The notes: generated by a model not told the origin, from the sequence alone. A stretch of DNA of 64,000 nt from Betaproteobacteria bacterium Ga0077526 (GCA_001464765.1 LNDV01000030.1:124001-188000); one strand, 5' to 3'; positions 8,477 to 19,091 are shown, counted from the stretch's first letter. Made by a program: numbers and translations.

Positions 8477-8899
8477 ATGAAAATGCGCCCTGCCGTCGCC
8501 CCTCGCGTTCTGGGCGCCGCCCTGCTCGCTCTCGTTTGCACCGTGGCTGCCGCCGGTGACGACGACCCCGAGGAAAAGGCCACCGGGCCGCTCGAAGGCG
8601 GCTACGAGGGACAGGTCTACAACGGCGACGGCCTCGATCCCGTGCTCACGGTGTTCTTCCGGGACGGTCAGGGGAACTGGCGCGGGACCTACGCCGTGGG
8701 TGAGGAGGCCGGCTTCGAAGCCGGCGCGCTGGACGACTGCGCGTGGGAAGTCGAGTACCTCCTGCGCTGCCAGTGGAGCGACAAGTACGGCAAGGGCGTC
8801 GCCCGCCTGCTGTTCTCCGCCGACTACCGCAGCTTCCGGGGTTTCTGGGGCAACGCCGCCGACGAGACCACGCTGCCCTGGGACGGCGTCAGGCCCTGA
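8477..8899 (+). CDS. Exported protein of unknown function
   Basis: 140 residues with an N-terminal signal peptide (MKMRPAVAPRVLGAALLALVC..., cleavage near AAAG/DDDP about residue 26). The mature part is acidic, rich in Gly and aromatics (GGYEGQVYNGDG, CQWSDKYGKGVARLLFS, FRGFWGN), suggesting a small beta-sheet domain; Cys at about 92 and 100 could pair. No family recognised. It has its own spacing from the cupin gene (75 bp) and is convergent with glnS. Confidence 0.72.
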   Translation: MKMRPAVAPRVLGAALLALVCTVAAAGDDDPEEKATGPLEGGYEGQVYNGDGLDPVLTVFFRDGQGNWRGTYAVGEEAGFEAGALDDCAWEVEYLLRCQWSDKYGKGVARLLFSADYRSFRGFWGNAADETTLPWDGVRP

Positions 8900-8947
8900 C
8901 GCGCGGACTTCCGCGAGGGATGTCCGCGGCGGTCATCGGCCGCTTCC

Positions 8948-10711
<1,764 letters not shown>

Positions 10712-10896
10712 CGGGGTGTGTCCTTGACGGGTGACGGGGCGCGAGTGACCAGGCGCTCTCCCGCATTTTACGGTGCGGGGGCCCGCCGGCCAAAACCGGC
10801 GGCATGTCCGCCTCCCGGGGCCGTGCAATACTGGGCTCGACCCAGCCAACCGTCCAGGCTCCGCAGAGAGCCGCCTCTCCAGGGATCTCGCTACTC

Positions 10897-11766
10897 ATGT
10901 CTGCCCCCGACTTCCTGATCGGCCTCATCGGGGCCGGTATCCAGGCGTCGCGCTCGCCTGCGCTGCACGAACGCGAAGCGACCGCCCACGGTCTCCGATA
11001 CTGGTATCGGCTGATCGACGTCGAACGCCTGAGCGTCCCGGAAAGCGCGCTGCCCCGGCTCGTCGAGTCGGCCGAACTCATGGGCTTTGCCGGTCTCAAC
11101 ATCACGCATCCGTTCAAGCAGGCCGTGATGCCGCTGCTTTCGGATCTTTCGCCCGAGGCCCGGGCGCTCGGCGCGGTGAACACCGTGCTGCTTCGGGATG
11201 GCCGTCGCATCGGGCACAACACCGACGCCCCGGGATTCGTGCACAGCTTCGAGCGGGGTCTTGGCGACGCACCGCGGCATTCGGTGGTCCAGCTCGGCGC
11301 GGGGGGCGCAGGCGCCGCCGTCGCCCACGCGATGCTCACGCTCGGGACGGGTCGGCTCGTGTTGTTCGACGTCGCGCCGGAGAGGGCCGCGTCGCTGGCG
11401 AATTCGCTGCGGGAGCGCTTCGGTGCCGATCGCGTGGCGGTCGGTACGGACCTCGCGCAGGCGATGGCGAGTGCCGACGGCCTTGTCCACGCGACGCCCA
11501 CCGGCATGGCCAGCCACCCGGGGTTGCCTCTGCCCGCGCCCCTGCTCAGGGCGGATCTCTGGGTGGCCGAGATCGTCTACTTCCCGCTGGAGACGGAACT
11601 CCTCCGCGTCGCCCGGGCCCGGGGCTGCCGGACCCTCGATGGCGGCGGCATGGCCGTGTTCCAGGCGGTCGAGGCATTCCGCCTTTTTACCGGTCTCGCG
11701 CCGGACGAGGGCCGGATGCTGTGCCATTTCGCGGAGATGAGCCGCGCCGCGGAGGCCGCGCAATGA
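10897..11766 (+). CDS. aroE: Shikimate (or quinate) 5-dehydrogenase family
   Basis: 289-residue NAD(P)-linked dehydrogenase of the AroE family, reducing 3-dehydroshikimate to shikimate or acting on quinate. Shikimate-binding SRSPALHE (Ser18, Ser20), catalytic Lys74 in LNITHPFK and Asp110 in GHNTDAPGF are all present; the cofactor motif is GAGGAG (134-139). Length is normal. ATG 10897 is preferred over 10804 because it gives the usual AroE N-terminus and has AGGGA upstream. The stop overlaps the start of the MFS gene (ATGA) and the next genes concern sugar acids, so this copy may be a catabolic quinate/shikimate enzyme rather than the biosynthetic one. Confidence 0.9.
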   Translation: MSAPDFLIGLIGAGIQASRSPALHEREATAHGLRYWYRLIDVERLSVPESALPRLVESAELMGFAGLNITHPFKQAVMPLLSDLSPEARALGAVNTVLLRDGRRIGHNTDAPGFVHSFERGLGDAPRHSVVQLGAGGAGAAVAHAMLTLGTGRLVLFDVAPERAASLANSLRERFGADRVAVGTDLAQAMASADGLVHATPTGMASHPGLPLPAPLLRADLWVAEIVYFPLETELLRVARARGCRTLDGGGMAVFQAVEAFRLFTGLAPDEGRMLCHFAEMSRAAEAAQ

Positions 11767-13329
11767 CCGCCGCCATGATCACCGCCAAGCGCCCGACCCG
11801 CGCCCGCTTCGTCATCCTTGCGCTGCTGGCCGTCGGCACGATGATCAACTACTTTGACCGCACCGTGCTGGGCATCGCGGCCCCCACACTCACGAAGGAG
11901 CTTGGCCTCTCGGCCGCCGTGATGGGCGTCGTGTTCTCGGCGTTCTCGTGGACGTACGCGGCCGCGCAGATTCCCGGCGGCGTGTTTCTCGATCGCTTCG
12001 GCGCGCGGCTCACGTACTTTGCCTCCGTCGGGCTGTGGTCGCTCTTCACGCTGTTCCACGGATTCGCGACGGGGCTCTACTCACTGCGCTTCTGCCGGTT
12101 CGGACTGGGCGTGAGCGAGGCCCCGTGCTTTCCGACCAACAGCCGTGTCGTGAGCACGTGGTTTCCGCAGAGCGAGCGGGCGCGGGCGACCGGCGTCTAC
12201 ACCGTCGGCGAGTATCTCGGCCTGGCGTGCTTCAGTCCGCTGCTGTTCTGGCTGCTCGGCAGCTTTGGATGGCGTTCGCTGTTCATCGTGACGGGTGTCG
12301 CAGGTGTCGTGTTCGCCGCCGTGTGGTGGTTTAAGGAAGGTCCGCACAACCTGCGCGGTCGCGACGGAGGTCTTTCGGGCCGATGGCAAGAAGGCCTGGG
12401 CCGCCGCGTACTGGACGTACGCCAGGCACAGGCTGACGCCGCCAGCGGCCCGAAAGGCCCCGTCCCTTCGGGTGACGGCCTGAAACGGGCGCTGGCGGTG
12501 TTGGTCGCCTTGCCGGTATTCCCGATACCGCCTGCGCCGCCCGCCTTGCCATCGCCCGTTTCAGACCGCCACGCGATCCGCGCAGGTTGTGCGGACCTTC
12601 CTTAAGTACCGCGAGCCCGACCAGTATCCTGCCGTCAATCAGGCGGAACTCGATTACATCGCTGCCGGCGGCGGGCTCATCCGCGTCTCCGCGGAAACCG
12701 ATGCCGGATTCTCGTGGGAGCGGGTGGGCGCGCTCCTGCGCTTCCGTCAGATCTGGGGGGCGTGCCTGGGGCAGTTCGGCGGCAACTCCACCCTCGTGTT
12801 CTTTCTGACCTGGTTCCCGACCTACCTCGCGACCGAGCGGCAGATGGGATGGATCAAGATCGGCTTCTTCGCCGTGATGCCATTTCTTGCAGCCGCGGCT
12901 GGCGTGATGATCGGCGGCATCGTGTCGGACATGCTGCTGAAGCGGACGGGCTCCGCGAACATCGCGCGCAAGTTTCCGATCATCGCCGGCCTGCTCGGCG
13001 CATCGACCATCATCGGCGCCAACTACGTGAATTCCGACGCGGCGGTGATCGCCATCCTGTCCTTCGCGTTCTTCGCGCAGGGCATGACGGGGTTGGGATG
13101 GACACTCATTTCCGACATCGCGCCGCGCAAGCTGATGGGTCTCACCGGCGGCGTGTTCAACTTCGCGGCGAACCTGGCGGGCATCGTCACGCCGCTCGTC
13201 ATCGGCTTCATCGTCGCGAGGACCGGTTCCTTCCACTACGCCCTGGCGTACGTGGGTGCTGTCGCGCTCGTGGGTGCCCTGTCCTATATCTTCGTGCTGG
13301 GGGACGTGAAGCGGCTGGAAGTCGACTGA
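11763..13329 (+). pseudogene. MFS permease (sugar-acid/aromatic-acid type) broken by a palindromic insertion
   Basis: The first ~191 residues (from ATG 11763) encode MFS helices 1-6 with the typical INYFDRTVLGIAAP opening, GGVFLDRFGAR loop 2-3 motif and RFGLGVSEAPCFPTN. At codon WWFK the frame enters a 267-bp insertion and stops at 12605. The coding sense resumes in another frame at KYREPDQYPAVN (about 12604 onward) with helices 7-12 and ends at 13329. Removing the insert plus one TTAA copy restores WWFKYREPDQ in frame, so the permease was intact recently. The family (ACS branch: glucarate, galactonate and related) suits the enolase-superfamily neighbours. An ATG at 12589 inside the insert could start a C-terminal half-protein, but a functional transporter is unlikely. 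Confidence 0.9.
12335..12601. mobile_element. 267-bp non-autonomous palindromic element (MITE-like) with TTAA target duplication
   Basis: The ends are perfect 24-bp terminal inverted repeats (12335-12358 and 12578-12601, each starting GGAAGGTCCGCACAAC from the outside), continuing imperfectly to about 37 bp. They are flanked by TTAA on both sides (12331-12334 and 12602-12605). Inside are two further self-complementary arms, each 85 bp and each exactly symmetric: arm 1 closes with CTTTCGGGCCG (12372-12382) and CGGCCCGAAAG (12446-12456) around a GCGTAC/GTACGC apex at 12414; arm 2 closes with CTGAAACGGGCG (12480-12491) and CGCCCGTTTCAG (12553-12564) around a GGTAT/ATACC apex at 12522. A 23-base linker centred at 12468, the centre of the element, contains a small hairpin. 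No transposase is encoded. Confidence 0.88.
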
Positions 13330-13336
13330 GCCCCGG

Positions 13337-14323
13337 TCACTGCAGACGGATGCCGGTCGCCTTCACGATCGTGCCCCACTTCGCGATCTGGCTGCGCAGG
13401 TGGTTGCCGAACTGCTCGGGACTGCCGCCGATGGTCTCCACGCCCTGATCGCGGAACAACGCCCTCACGTCGGTGAGTCCCAGAATCCGGTTCACCTCCT
13501 GGGCGATCCGTTCGATGACCACGACCGGTGTGCGTGCCGGCGCCGACAGGCCGAACCAGGAACTCACCTCGAAGTCCGGCACGGTCTCCGCCACGGTCGG
13601 CAGGTTCGGCAGCGGGGCGAAGCGCCGCGGTGACGTCACGGCGATGGCGCGAAGCTTTCCGGCGCGCACATGGCCGATCACGTTTGGGGTGTTGTCGAAG
13701 GTCATCGGGACGCGGCCGCCGATCACGTCGACCAGCGAAGGCGCACTGCCCTTGTAGGGCACGTGGACCATGTCGATTCCCGTCCGGAGCTTGAACCACT
13801 CCATGGAAAGATGCGTGGACGACCCCGGTCCCGCGGAGGCGAACGTGAGCTGACCCGGTTTCGCCTTCGCCAGCGCGACGAGTTCCGCGACGCTCTTCAC
13901 CGGGAAATCGTTGTTCACCACGAGCAGGTTCGGCGTGGCTGCGCAGAGGCTCACGGGCGCGAAATCCGCGAGCGGATCGTAGGGCAGCGTTGCGTGCAGC
14001 GATGCGTTGGCCGCGAAGGCAAAGCCCGTGATCAGCAGCGTGTGCCCGTCGGGCGCCGACTTCGCCACCAGATCCGTCCCGATGATCGTGCCGCCTCCCG
14101 GGCGGTTGTCGACCAGCACGCTGACGCCCCAGGCCTCGCCGAGCTTCTGGGCCAGAACCCGGGCGAGCTGGTCGTTGAATCCGCCCGGCGTGAAGGGCAC
14201 GACGATGCGCACGTTCTTGCGCGGGTACTTCTCCTGGGCTCGCGCCGCAAAAGGGGCGAGCGGCGCGGCGGCGAGGGCGCCGACGAAGCGGCGCCGTCCG
14301 GCGTCAGACGTAGGCCGGTCCAT
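13337..14323 (-). CDS. Bug/TctC-family periplasmic solute receptor
   Basis: 328 residues. Signal peptide with an RRR motif (GRRRFVGALAAAPLAPFAARAQ, ending about 30). The mature protein has the family opening YPRKNVRIVVPFTPGGFNDQLAR, NRPGGGTIIGTDLVAK, the ligand-carboxylate region PDGHTLLI and VHVPYKGSAPSLVDVIGGRVPMTFDN. Bug proteins bind carboxylates for tripartite tricarboxylate transporters; no TctA/TctB genes are nearby, as is common for orphan Bugs in Burkholderiales. Its start overlaps the upstream enolase-superfamily gene by 20 bp, so the ligand is probably that enzyme's acid-sugar substrate. Confidence 0.93.
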   Translation of the reverse strand: MDRPTSDAGRRRFVGALAAAPLAPFAARAQEKYPRKNVRIVVPFTPGGFNDQLARVLAQKLGEAWGVSVLVDNRPGGGTIIGTDLVAKSAPDGHTLLITGFAFAANASLHATLPYDPLADFAPVSLCAATPNLLVVNNDFPVKSVAELVALAKAKPGQLTFASAGPGSSTHLSMEWFKLRTGIDMVHVPYKGSAPSLVDVIGGRVPMTFDNTPNVIGHVRAGKLRAIAVTSPRRFAPLPNLPTVAETVPDFEVSSWFGLSAPARTPVVVIERIAQEVNRILGLTDVRALFRDQGVETIGGSPEQFGNHLRSQIAKWGTIVKATGIRLQ

Positions 14324-15458
14324 CGATGAGAGGATGGGCCGCGAGGAAAGCCTCGTCGACTTCCACGCCGAGCCCGGGGCCCGGGAGCGGTCGCACGCAA
14401 CCGTCCTGGCCGATCTCGAACGGCGTCGCGACGAGCTGATCCCGGAAGCGGTTGTTCTTCGATACGTCGGCCTCGAAGTAGCCCGGGTTGTCGATGGCGC
14501 ACAGGAAATGCACGCACGCGGCCATGTTGAGGCCGGTCATCGAGGTGTGCGGATGGATCGGCAGCTTCCAGGTGGAGGCGAGATGGGCGATGCGCATCAC
14601 CTCGGTAATGCCGCCGCTCTTCGACAGATCCGGCTGCAGGATGGTGATCGCCTGCGTGTCGACGATGTGCTGGAATTCGTAGCGCGTGTAGTGGTTCTCG
14701 CCCGCGGCGAGCGGCGTGCGGCCCAGCCCGGCTGCGAGGCGGTAGCTGTGGTAATCGTGCGCGGCGAAGGGCTCCTCGAGCCAGCCGACACCTAGCGCAT
14801 CGAGGCCCGGCATGACGGCCCGCACGGCCTTCACGTCATAGCCGGTGTTGGCGTCGGTGAGGATCACCATGTCGTCGCCGAAGGCGCGGCGCACGGCCTC
14901 GATCCGCGCGAGATCCTTGGCCACGGTGTCGCCGATGCGCAGCTTTACCGCCTTGTAGCCCCGCTCCACATGAACACGGGCTTCGGCGACGAGGTCCTCC
15001 GGCGGCTGGTAACCCAGCGACACGCCGCCGGCATAGGCGGGCACCGGTTTGTCGGCGCCGCCCAGAAGGCGGTACAGCGGCAGTCCCGTGGCCTTGCCGC
15101 GGATGTCCCACAGCGCCATGTCGATGCCCGACAGACCGATCGACGAACCGGCCCCCATGCCGTGACTCGCAAGCTGCTTGTCGTAGACGCGCTTCCAGAT
15201 GCCGACGACGTCGTGGGCATCCTGGCCCAGCACGAGTTGCCGCAGCGTCGTCTCGACGAGCCGGGCGACGGCGCCCGGTGCCCGTCCGTGATGGGCTTCG
15301 CCATAGCCGACGATTCCCGACTCGGTGATGATCTTCACGATGACGGCGTCGCGCTTCACGGCGCGGCCCACGCCGAGCGTCACGCTGTCTTCGTCGCGAA
15401 CCGGGAACGAGGTCGGGATCGCGATGACGTCGCGAATGCGGTGGCTGGAGTCTTTCAC
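14304..15458 (-). CDS. Mandelate racemase/muconate-lactonizing (enolase superfamily) enzyme 1
   Basis: 384 residues with the capping domain followed by the TIM-like barrel. Metal ligands are Asp202 (LTDANTGYD), Glu228 (WLEEPF) and Glu254 (AAGENH), spaced 26 and 26 as in mandelate racemase. The acid/base pair is Lys172-Leu-Arg174 on one strand and the His304-Asp277 dyad on the other (HPHTS, LQPDLSKSGG), which places it in the MR subgroup that dehydrates or racemises hydroxy-acids such as sugar acids. Translationally coupled to its neighbours: the upstream stop overlaps its ATG and its end overlaps the Bug gene. The exact substrate cannot be read from sequence. Confidence 0.92.
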   Translation of the reverse strand: MKDSSHRIRDVIAIPTSFPVRDEDSVTLGVGRAVKRDAVIVKIITESGIVGYGEAHHGRAPGAVARLVETTLRQLVLGQDAHDVVGIWKRVYDKQLASHGMGAGSSIGLSGIDMALWDIRGKATGLPLYRLLGGADKPVPAYAGGVSLGYQPPEDLVAEARVHVERGYKAVKLRIGDTVAKDLARIEAVRRAFGDDMVILTDANTGYDVKAVRAVMPGLDALGVGWLEEPFAAHDYHSYRLAAGLGRTPLAAGENHYTRYEFQHIVDTQAITILQPDLSKSGGITEVMRIAHLASTWKLPIHPHTSMTGLNMAACVHFLCAIDNPGYFEADVSKNNRFRDQLVATPFEIGQDGCVRPLPGPGLGVEVDEAFLAAHPLIDGPAYV

Positions 15459-15994
15459 TTGGGGGGTGGCGGCGTGATGCCGAGTTGCGGGAGCAGGGAG
15501 ACGTCCACCACGCGGTAGGCGGGCGCGTGAGCTTTGCGGTACGCATCCGAATGATGGACAGCCGGCCAGCCTTCCCGCTGGCGTGCGCCCATGAACGATT
15601 CGATTTCGGCTCGGGAGAACGGGATGCCGCCTGCATCGGCGAAATCCCCGAGACAGCCGCAGAACTTCGCGAGCTTGTCTGCCGAACCGGTGTAGGTCGA
15701 GGCCGTGCCCGCGAAGGCGTCGGCCAGCGCGTCGAGGGGCAGGCCCTTGCCGAGGTAAGCCGCGAGGTGAACCCGTGCGAGCCGGCCGTCGGGCGAGATG
15801 ACTTCGGCCAGCAGCGCCTCCGGCGCGGGGGTCAAACCCGTGGCTTCCTTCTGGAGGAGTTCACGCGCGTTGGCGGCATCCACGGCGTGGGCCGAACCGA
15901 GTGCCGCCTGATGCAGCAGCTTGTACACGTCCGCGACCTGCATGGCGGGATAGCGCCCGAGATGTTCGCCCAGCAACTGCCCGATGAACTTCAT
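15455..15994 (-). CDS. Conserved-looking protein of unknown function in the enolase/Bug operon
   Basis: 179 residues starting at ATG 15994, with no signal peptide or membrane segment. It is largely alpha-helical by composition (MKFIGQLLGEHLGRYPAMQVADVYKLLHQAALGSAHAVD, NARELLQKEA, LPLDALADAFAGTAS), has a FCGCLGDFADAGG segment and ends in a proline run (TPPPPK). Its stop overlaps the start of the enolase-superfamily gene by four bases, so it is the first gene of a three-gene unit with enzyme 1 and the Bug receptor. I do not recognise the family. Confidence 0.8.
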   Translation of the reverse strand: MKFIGQLLGEHLGRYPAMQVADVYKLLHQAALGSAHAVDAANARELLQKEATGLTPAPEALLAEVISPDGRLARVHLAAYLGKGLPLDALADAFAGTASTYTGSADKLAKFCGCLGDFADAGGIPFSRAEIESFMGARQREGWPAVHHSDAYRKAHAPAYRVVDVSLLPQLGITPPPPK

Positions 15995-16073
15995 CGTGAT
16001 CCTCCGTTGACGGCGTGGCCAGTGTACATCGGTGCTCGCGGTGTCCGCCGCGCCAGGGAAAGGCGATACCTGT

Positions 16074-17285
16074 TCATGGCACGAACTCGGTCAGCCGCGT
16101 CCGGGCGCCGGTCTTCGCGACGAGGTCCGGCAGCAGCCGGGTGCCCAGTCCTGGCCCCGTGAGGGGGCTGACGTAGCCGTCCTTCACCTCGGGCAGGTCG
16201 GTGAGGATGTCCTTGTACCAGGTCGTGTAATAGGCGCGGACCACCTCCATCACGAGCGCGCTGGAGATATGCGCCATGAAGTGGATGGAGGCCACCCACA
16301 CCACGGGACCGTTGCAGTCGTGCGGCGCCACGGGCCGCTGCCAGGCTTCGGCCAGCGCCGCGATCTTTCGCGCCTCGGTGAGGCCGCCGCACCAGCCGAC
16401 ATCCAGCATGACGATGTCCGCCGCCTGCGCCTGCAGCGCCTCGCGGAAGGGATACATGCCGCCCAGGGTCTCGCTCGCGCAGACCGGGATCGTGGTGGAC
16501 CGGCCGTATTCCTTGAGGGTGGCAACATCGCACATGCGGATCGGATCCTCCGACCAGTAGGGGGCATACGGTTCCAGTGCCCGGGCAATCTGCTTCGCCT
16601 GCTGCAGATTCCAGAGCGAGTGGAACTCGGCCATGATGTCGATGCGATTGCCCACGGCCTCGCGGATCTTCCGGAACGGCTCCAGCGCACGATCGATGTC
16701 GCGTGCCGGGAGGAAGCTGCCGCCGCGGTCTTCCGCGTACGGATCGAAGGGCCAGATCTTCATCCCCGTGAAGCCTTCCTCCAGCAGGGAGTGCGCAAGC
16801 TCGTCGGCGCGCTGATTGAACGCGATCTGGTCGTCGTAGGGGCCTTCCGATACGTGGTTGGCGTCACCGACTGCGATCTGGCGACGGGCGACGGAGCGCG
16901 TGTTGTAGTGGTAGCCGGCGCAGGTGTTGTACACGCGAATGCGGTCGCGCGACTTGCCGCCGAGCACCTGGTGGATCGGCTGGTCCATCGCCTGACCGAA
17001 GATGTCCCACAGCGCCATGTCGATCATCGACGCCGCGCGGATTTCCGCACTGCTCGAGGCGAAGCCCAGGTACGTGGCCATCATCGCGCGGTGGTGTTTC
17101 TCGATCGCGAACGGGTCCTGCCCGAGCAGCATGGGGGCGAACAGTTCGTGGATCTGTGCCTCCACGGGCCCGGGCCCGCGCGAGGTCTCGCCGAGGCCGA
17201 TCAGTCCTTCGTCGGTGTGCAGCTGCAGGAGCAGGAGGTTGGGGCGGTCAGGAAGGCGGATGGTCTCGAACGCGCGGATCTTCAT
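16074..17285 (-). CDS. Mandelate racemase/muconate-lactonizing (enolase superfamily) enzyme 2
   Basis: 403 residues. Barrel metal ligands appear as Glu220 (MAEFHSLW), Glu246 (WSEDPIR) and Glu272 (ASETLGG), again 26 apart, so the usual first Asp is replaced by Glu. His222 beside the first ligand resembles the extra base of sugar-acid dehydratases; Lys176 (MKIWPFD) and the His322-Asp295 dyad (APHDCNG, MLDVGWCGG) complete the site. The long loop GDANHVSEGPYDDQ is unusual. It is closest in pattern to the galactonate/mannonate dehydratase-like branch. Followed upstream by a second Bug gene in the same direction after a 119-bp gap. Confidence 0.9.
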   Translation of the reverse strand: MKIRAFETIRLPDRPNLLLLQLHTDEGLIGLGETSRGPGPVEAQIHELFAPMLLGQDPFAIEKHHRAMMATYLGFASSSAEIRAASMIDMALWDIFGQAMDQPIHQVLGGKSRDRIRVYNTCAGYHYNTRSVARRQIAVGDANHVSEGPYDDQIAFNQRADELAHSLLEEGFTGMKIWPFDPYAEDRGGSFLPARDIDRALEPFRKIREAVGNRIDIMAEFHSLWNLQQAKQIARALEPYAPYWSEDPIRMCDVATLKEYGRSTTIPVCASETLGGMYPFREALQAQAADIVMLDVGWCGGLTEARKIAALAEAWQRPVAPHDCNGPVVWVASIHFMAHISSALVMEVVRAYYTTWYKDILTDLPEVKDGYVSPLTGPGLGTRLLPDLVAKTGARTRLTEFVP

Positions 17286-17367
17286 GGCGGGTTTCCTCCG
17301 GTGATGCGGCGCTCGCCGCTGCCATTGGTGAATCGCAAGGCTTTTGCGCGGACCTTCGCGGGCGATG

Positions 17368-17401
17368 GGAACGGTTCACCTGACTCGGGCGAACCGTCCC
17401 T
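17368..17401 (-). terminator. Intercistronic hairpin between Bug 2 and enolase-superfamily gene 2
   Basis: GGGAACGGTTCACC faces GGCGAACCGTCCC just after the Bug 2 stop on the minus strand, an imperfect stem of about 12 bp. There is no clear T-run, so it is more likely a weak attenuator or mRNA-stabilising hairpin than a full terminator. Confidence 0.4.
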
Positions 17402-17404
17402 GTC

Positions 17405-18379
17405 TCACTCGGCGGTGATCTTCTTGTCGCGGATCAGCTTGCTCCACTTCGCACTCTCGGCGCGGATGAGTTCGCCGAACTGCGCGCCGGTGCCGCCGCC
17501 CGGCTCGACGTCCATCTCTTCGTAGCGCTTGCGTACCGTGGAGTCGCGCATGGCTTCGTTGAACAGCGCGTTGAGACGGGCAACCACGTCGGGCGGTGTC
17601 TTCGCCGGTGCGAGTACGCCGTACCAGGGCATGACCACGATGTCTGGATAACCGGATTCCTTCATCGTGGGCACATTGGGAAACAGGCGCGAGCGAACGG
17701 CGCCGGTCACGGCGAGCGGGCGCAGCCGGTTGGCCACGATGTGCGGTGCGATCGACGGCATGTTGTCGAACATGAGATTCGTCTCCCCGCCCACGAGCGC
17801 CGTGACGGCCAGCGCGCTGCCCTTGTAGGGCACGTGCTGGAGATCGATGCCCGCCACGGCCTGGAAGTACTCGGACGTGAGATGCAGTGACGATCCGAAG
17901 CCCGATGTCGCGTAGGTGAGCGTGCCCGGCTTCTTCCGGGCAAGGTCCACGAGTTCCTTGACCGAGTTGACCGGCACGGAAGGATGCACCGCCAGCAGAT
18001 TGGAGATGGAGCCCGCATTCATGATCGGTGCGAAGTCCTTCGCCACGTCGAAGCCCACCGACTTGTACACGTACGGATTCACGGCCAGCGTGCCGATGGT
18101 GCCCATGATCAGCGTGTAGCCGTCGGGCGCGGCGCGGGCGACGAGTTCCATGGCCACATTGCCGGCAGCGCCCGGGCGGTTGTCGATCACCACCTGCTGT
18201 TTCGCGATGGTGCTCACCTGCTGGCCGAGGATCCGCGCGAGCATGTCCGGCGTGCCGCCGGGCGGGAAGGGAACGATCAGCTTGATGGGTTTGCGGGGAA
18301 AACTGTCGGCATGGGCCGTGGGCAGCGCCGGAACCAGCAGGGCGAGCACTGCCAGCAGGGCCGTGAAGCGGAAGCGCAT
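17405..18379 (-). CDS. Second Bug/TctC-family periplasmic solute receptor
   Basis: 324 residues from ATG 18379 (AGGAATTCC upstream). Signal peptide 1-24 (LPTAHA|DSFP). Family features: FPRKPIKLIVPFPPGGTPDMLAR, NRPGAAGNVAMELVARAAPDGYTL, HVPYKGSALAVTALVGGETNLMFDN and the C-terminal AQFGELIRAESAKWSKLIRD. It shares the fold but not close identity with the 13.3-kb Bug, so the two probably bind different carboxylates. Also an orphan, without TctAB. Its placement ahead of enolase-superfamily enzyme 2 mirrors the pairing of the first Bug with enzyme 1. Confidence 0.93.
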   Translation of the reverse strand: MRFRFTALLAVLALLVPALPTAHADSFPRKPIKLIVPFPPGGTPDMLARILGQQVSTIAKQQVVIDNRPGAAGNVAMELVARAAPDGYTLIMGTIGTLAVNPYVYKSVGFDVAKDFAPIMNAGSISNLLAVHPSVPVNSVKELVDLARKKPGTLTYATSGFGSSLHLTSEYFQAVAGIDLQHVPYKGSALAVTALVGGETNLMFDNMPSIAPHIVANRLRPLAVTGAVRSRLFPNVPTMKESGYPDIVVMPWYGVLAPAKTPPDVVARLNALFNEAMRDSTVRKRYEEMDVEPGGGTGAQFGELIRAESAKWSKLIRDKKITAE

Positions 18380-18454
18380 GGAATTCCTGATGAGGCAGAG
18401 AAACGGGCGCCTATCATCGCCGAAGCCCGCGAAATTGCAACGCGGCAGTGCGTC

Positions 18455-18492
18455 AAAAGGAAAAGGGCGCGTCTTCCCGGGAAGACACGCCC
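18455..18492 (-). terminator. Rho-independent terminator of the universal stress gene
   Basis: Read on the minus strand: stem GGGCG-x-GTCTTCCC with its complement (18465-18478 with 18479-18492), then TTTTCCTTTT (18464 down to 18455). It lies just beyond the universal stress protein stop and before the Bug 2 start. Confidence 0.85.
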
Positions 18493-18515
18493 CTGGTGCG
18501 GCACGCCGGACGCGA

Positions 18516-18959
18516 CTACCGGCAGACGAGCACCGGGATCTTGGAGTGGGTAAGCACCTTGGTGGTCTCGCTGCCCAGCAGCACGCCGGTGAGTCCCTTG
18601 CGGCCGTGGGACGCCATGACGATGAGATCACAGCGCTTCTTGCGGGCGGCCTCGATGATGGCCTCCCAGGGCATGCGGCTGGCGGTGTGGTAGGTGGCAC
18701 ACGGCACGCCTGCCGCGTCGGCTTCCTTGCGGACGGCGGCCAGGATCTTCTCGGCATTCGCGTCGGCGCGCTCTTCGTATTCTTCGCGCGGCATGAGGTC
18801 GGGCGGGAAGTACTCGCCGTAGATCAGGACTTCGTACTCCGGCGGCGAGAAGAAACCCGTGACCTTGGCGCCGCAGCTCTTCGCGAGCCGGATGCCTTCA
18901 CGGATGGCCTTCTTCGACAGCGGGGTACCGTCCACCGGGATGAGGATGTGCTTGTACAT
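18516..18959 (-). CDS. Universal stress protein (UspA family)
   Basis: 147-residue single-domain cytoplasmic USP. Opens MYKHILIPVDGTPLSKKAIREGIRLAK and closes with the nucleotide-loop motif SHG-x9-GS (117-130) and KIPVLVCR. The SHGx9GS loop is the ATP-binding type, so it may bind nucleotide. Such proteins act in stress survival, often under low oxygen or starvation. Monocistronic, with its own terminator; divergent from birA. Confidence 0.93.
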   Translation of the reverse strand: MYKHILIPVDGTPLSKKAIREGIRLAKSCGAKVTGFFSPPEYEVLIYGEYFPPDLMPREEYEERADANAEKILAAVRKEADAAGVPCATYHTASRMPWEAIIEAARKKRCDLIVMASHGRKGLTGVLLGSETTKVLTHSKIPVLVCR

Positions 18960-19091
18960 GACTCGGGTGCTCCTGTGCGATGCGGCGGGGAGGACAGTTG
19001 CATGGTTCCACCGAGGCGCCAGGGCCGGCTTGACGTGGATCAATCGGCGCCGAATTCCCCGGGGTCGCGGTAGCCTATCATTCGGCCTGTC

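Noticed and set aside
12589..13329. ORF starting MRTFLKYREPD as an intact small transporter
   Set aside because: Its start lies in the inserted element and it holds only helices 7-12; it is the broken C-terminal half of the MFS gene.
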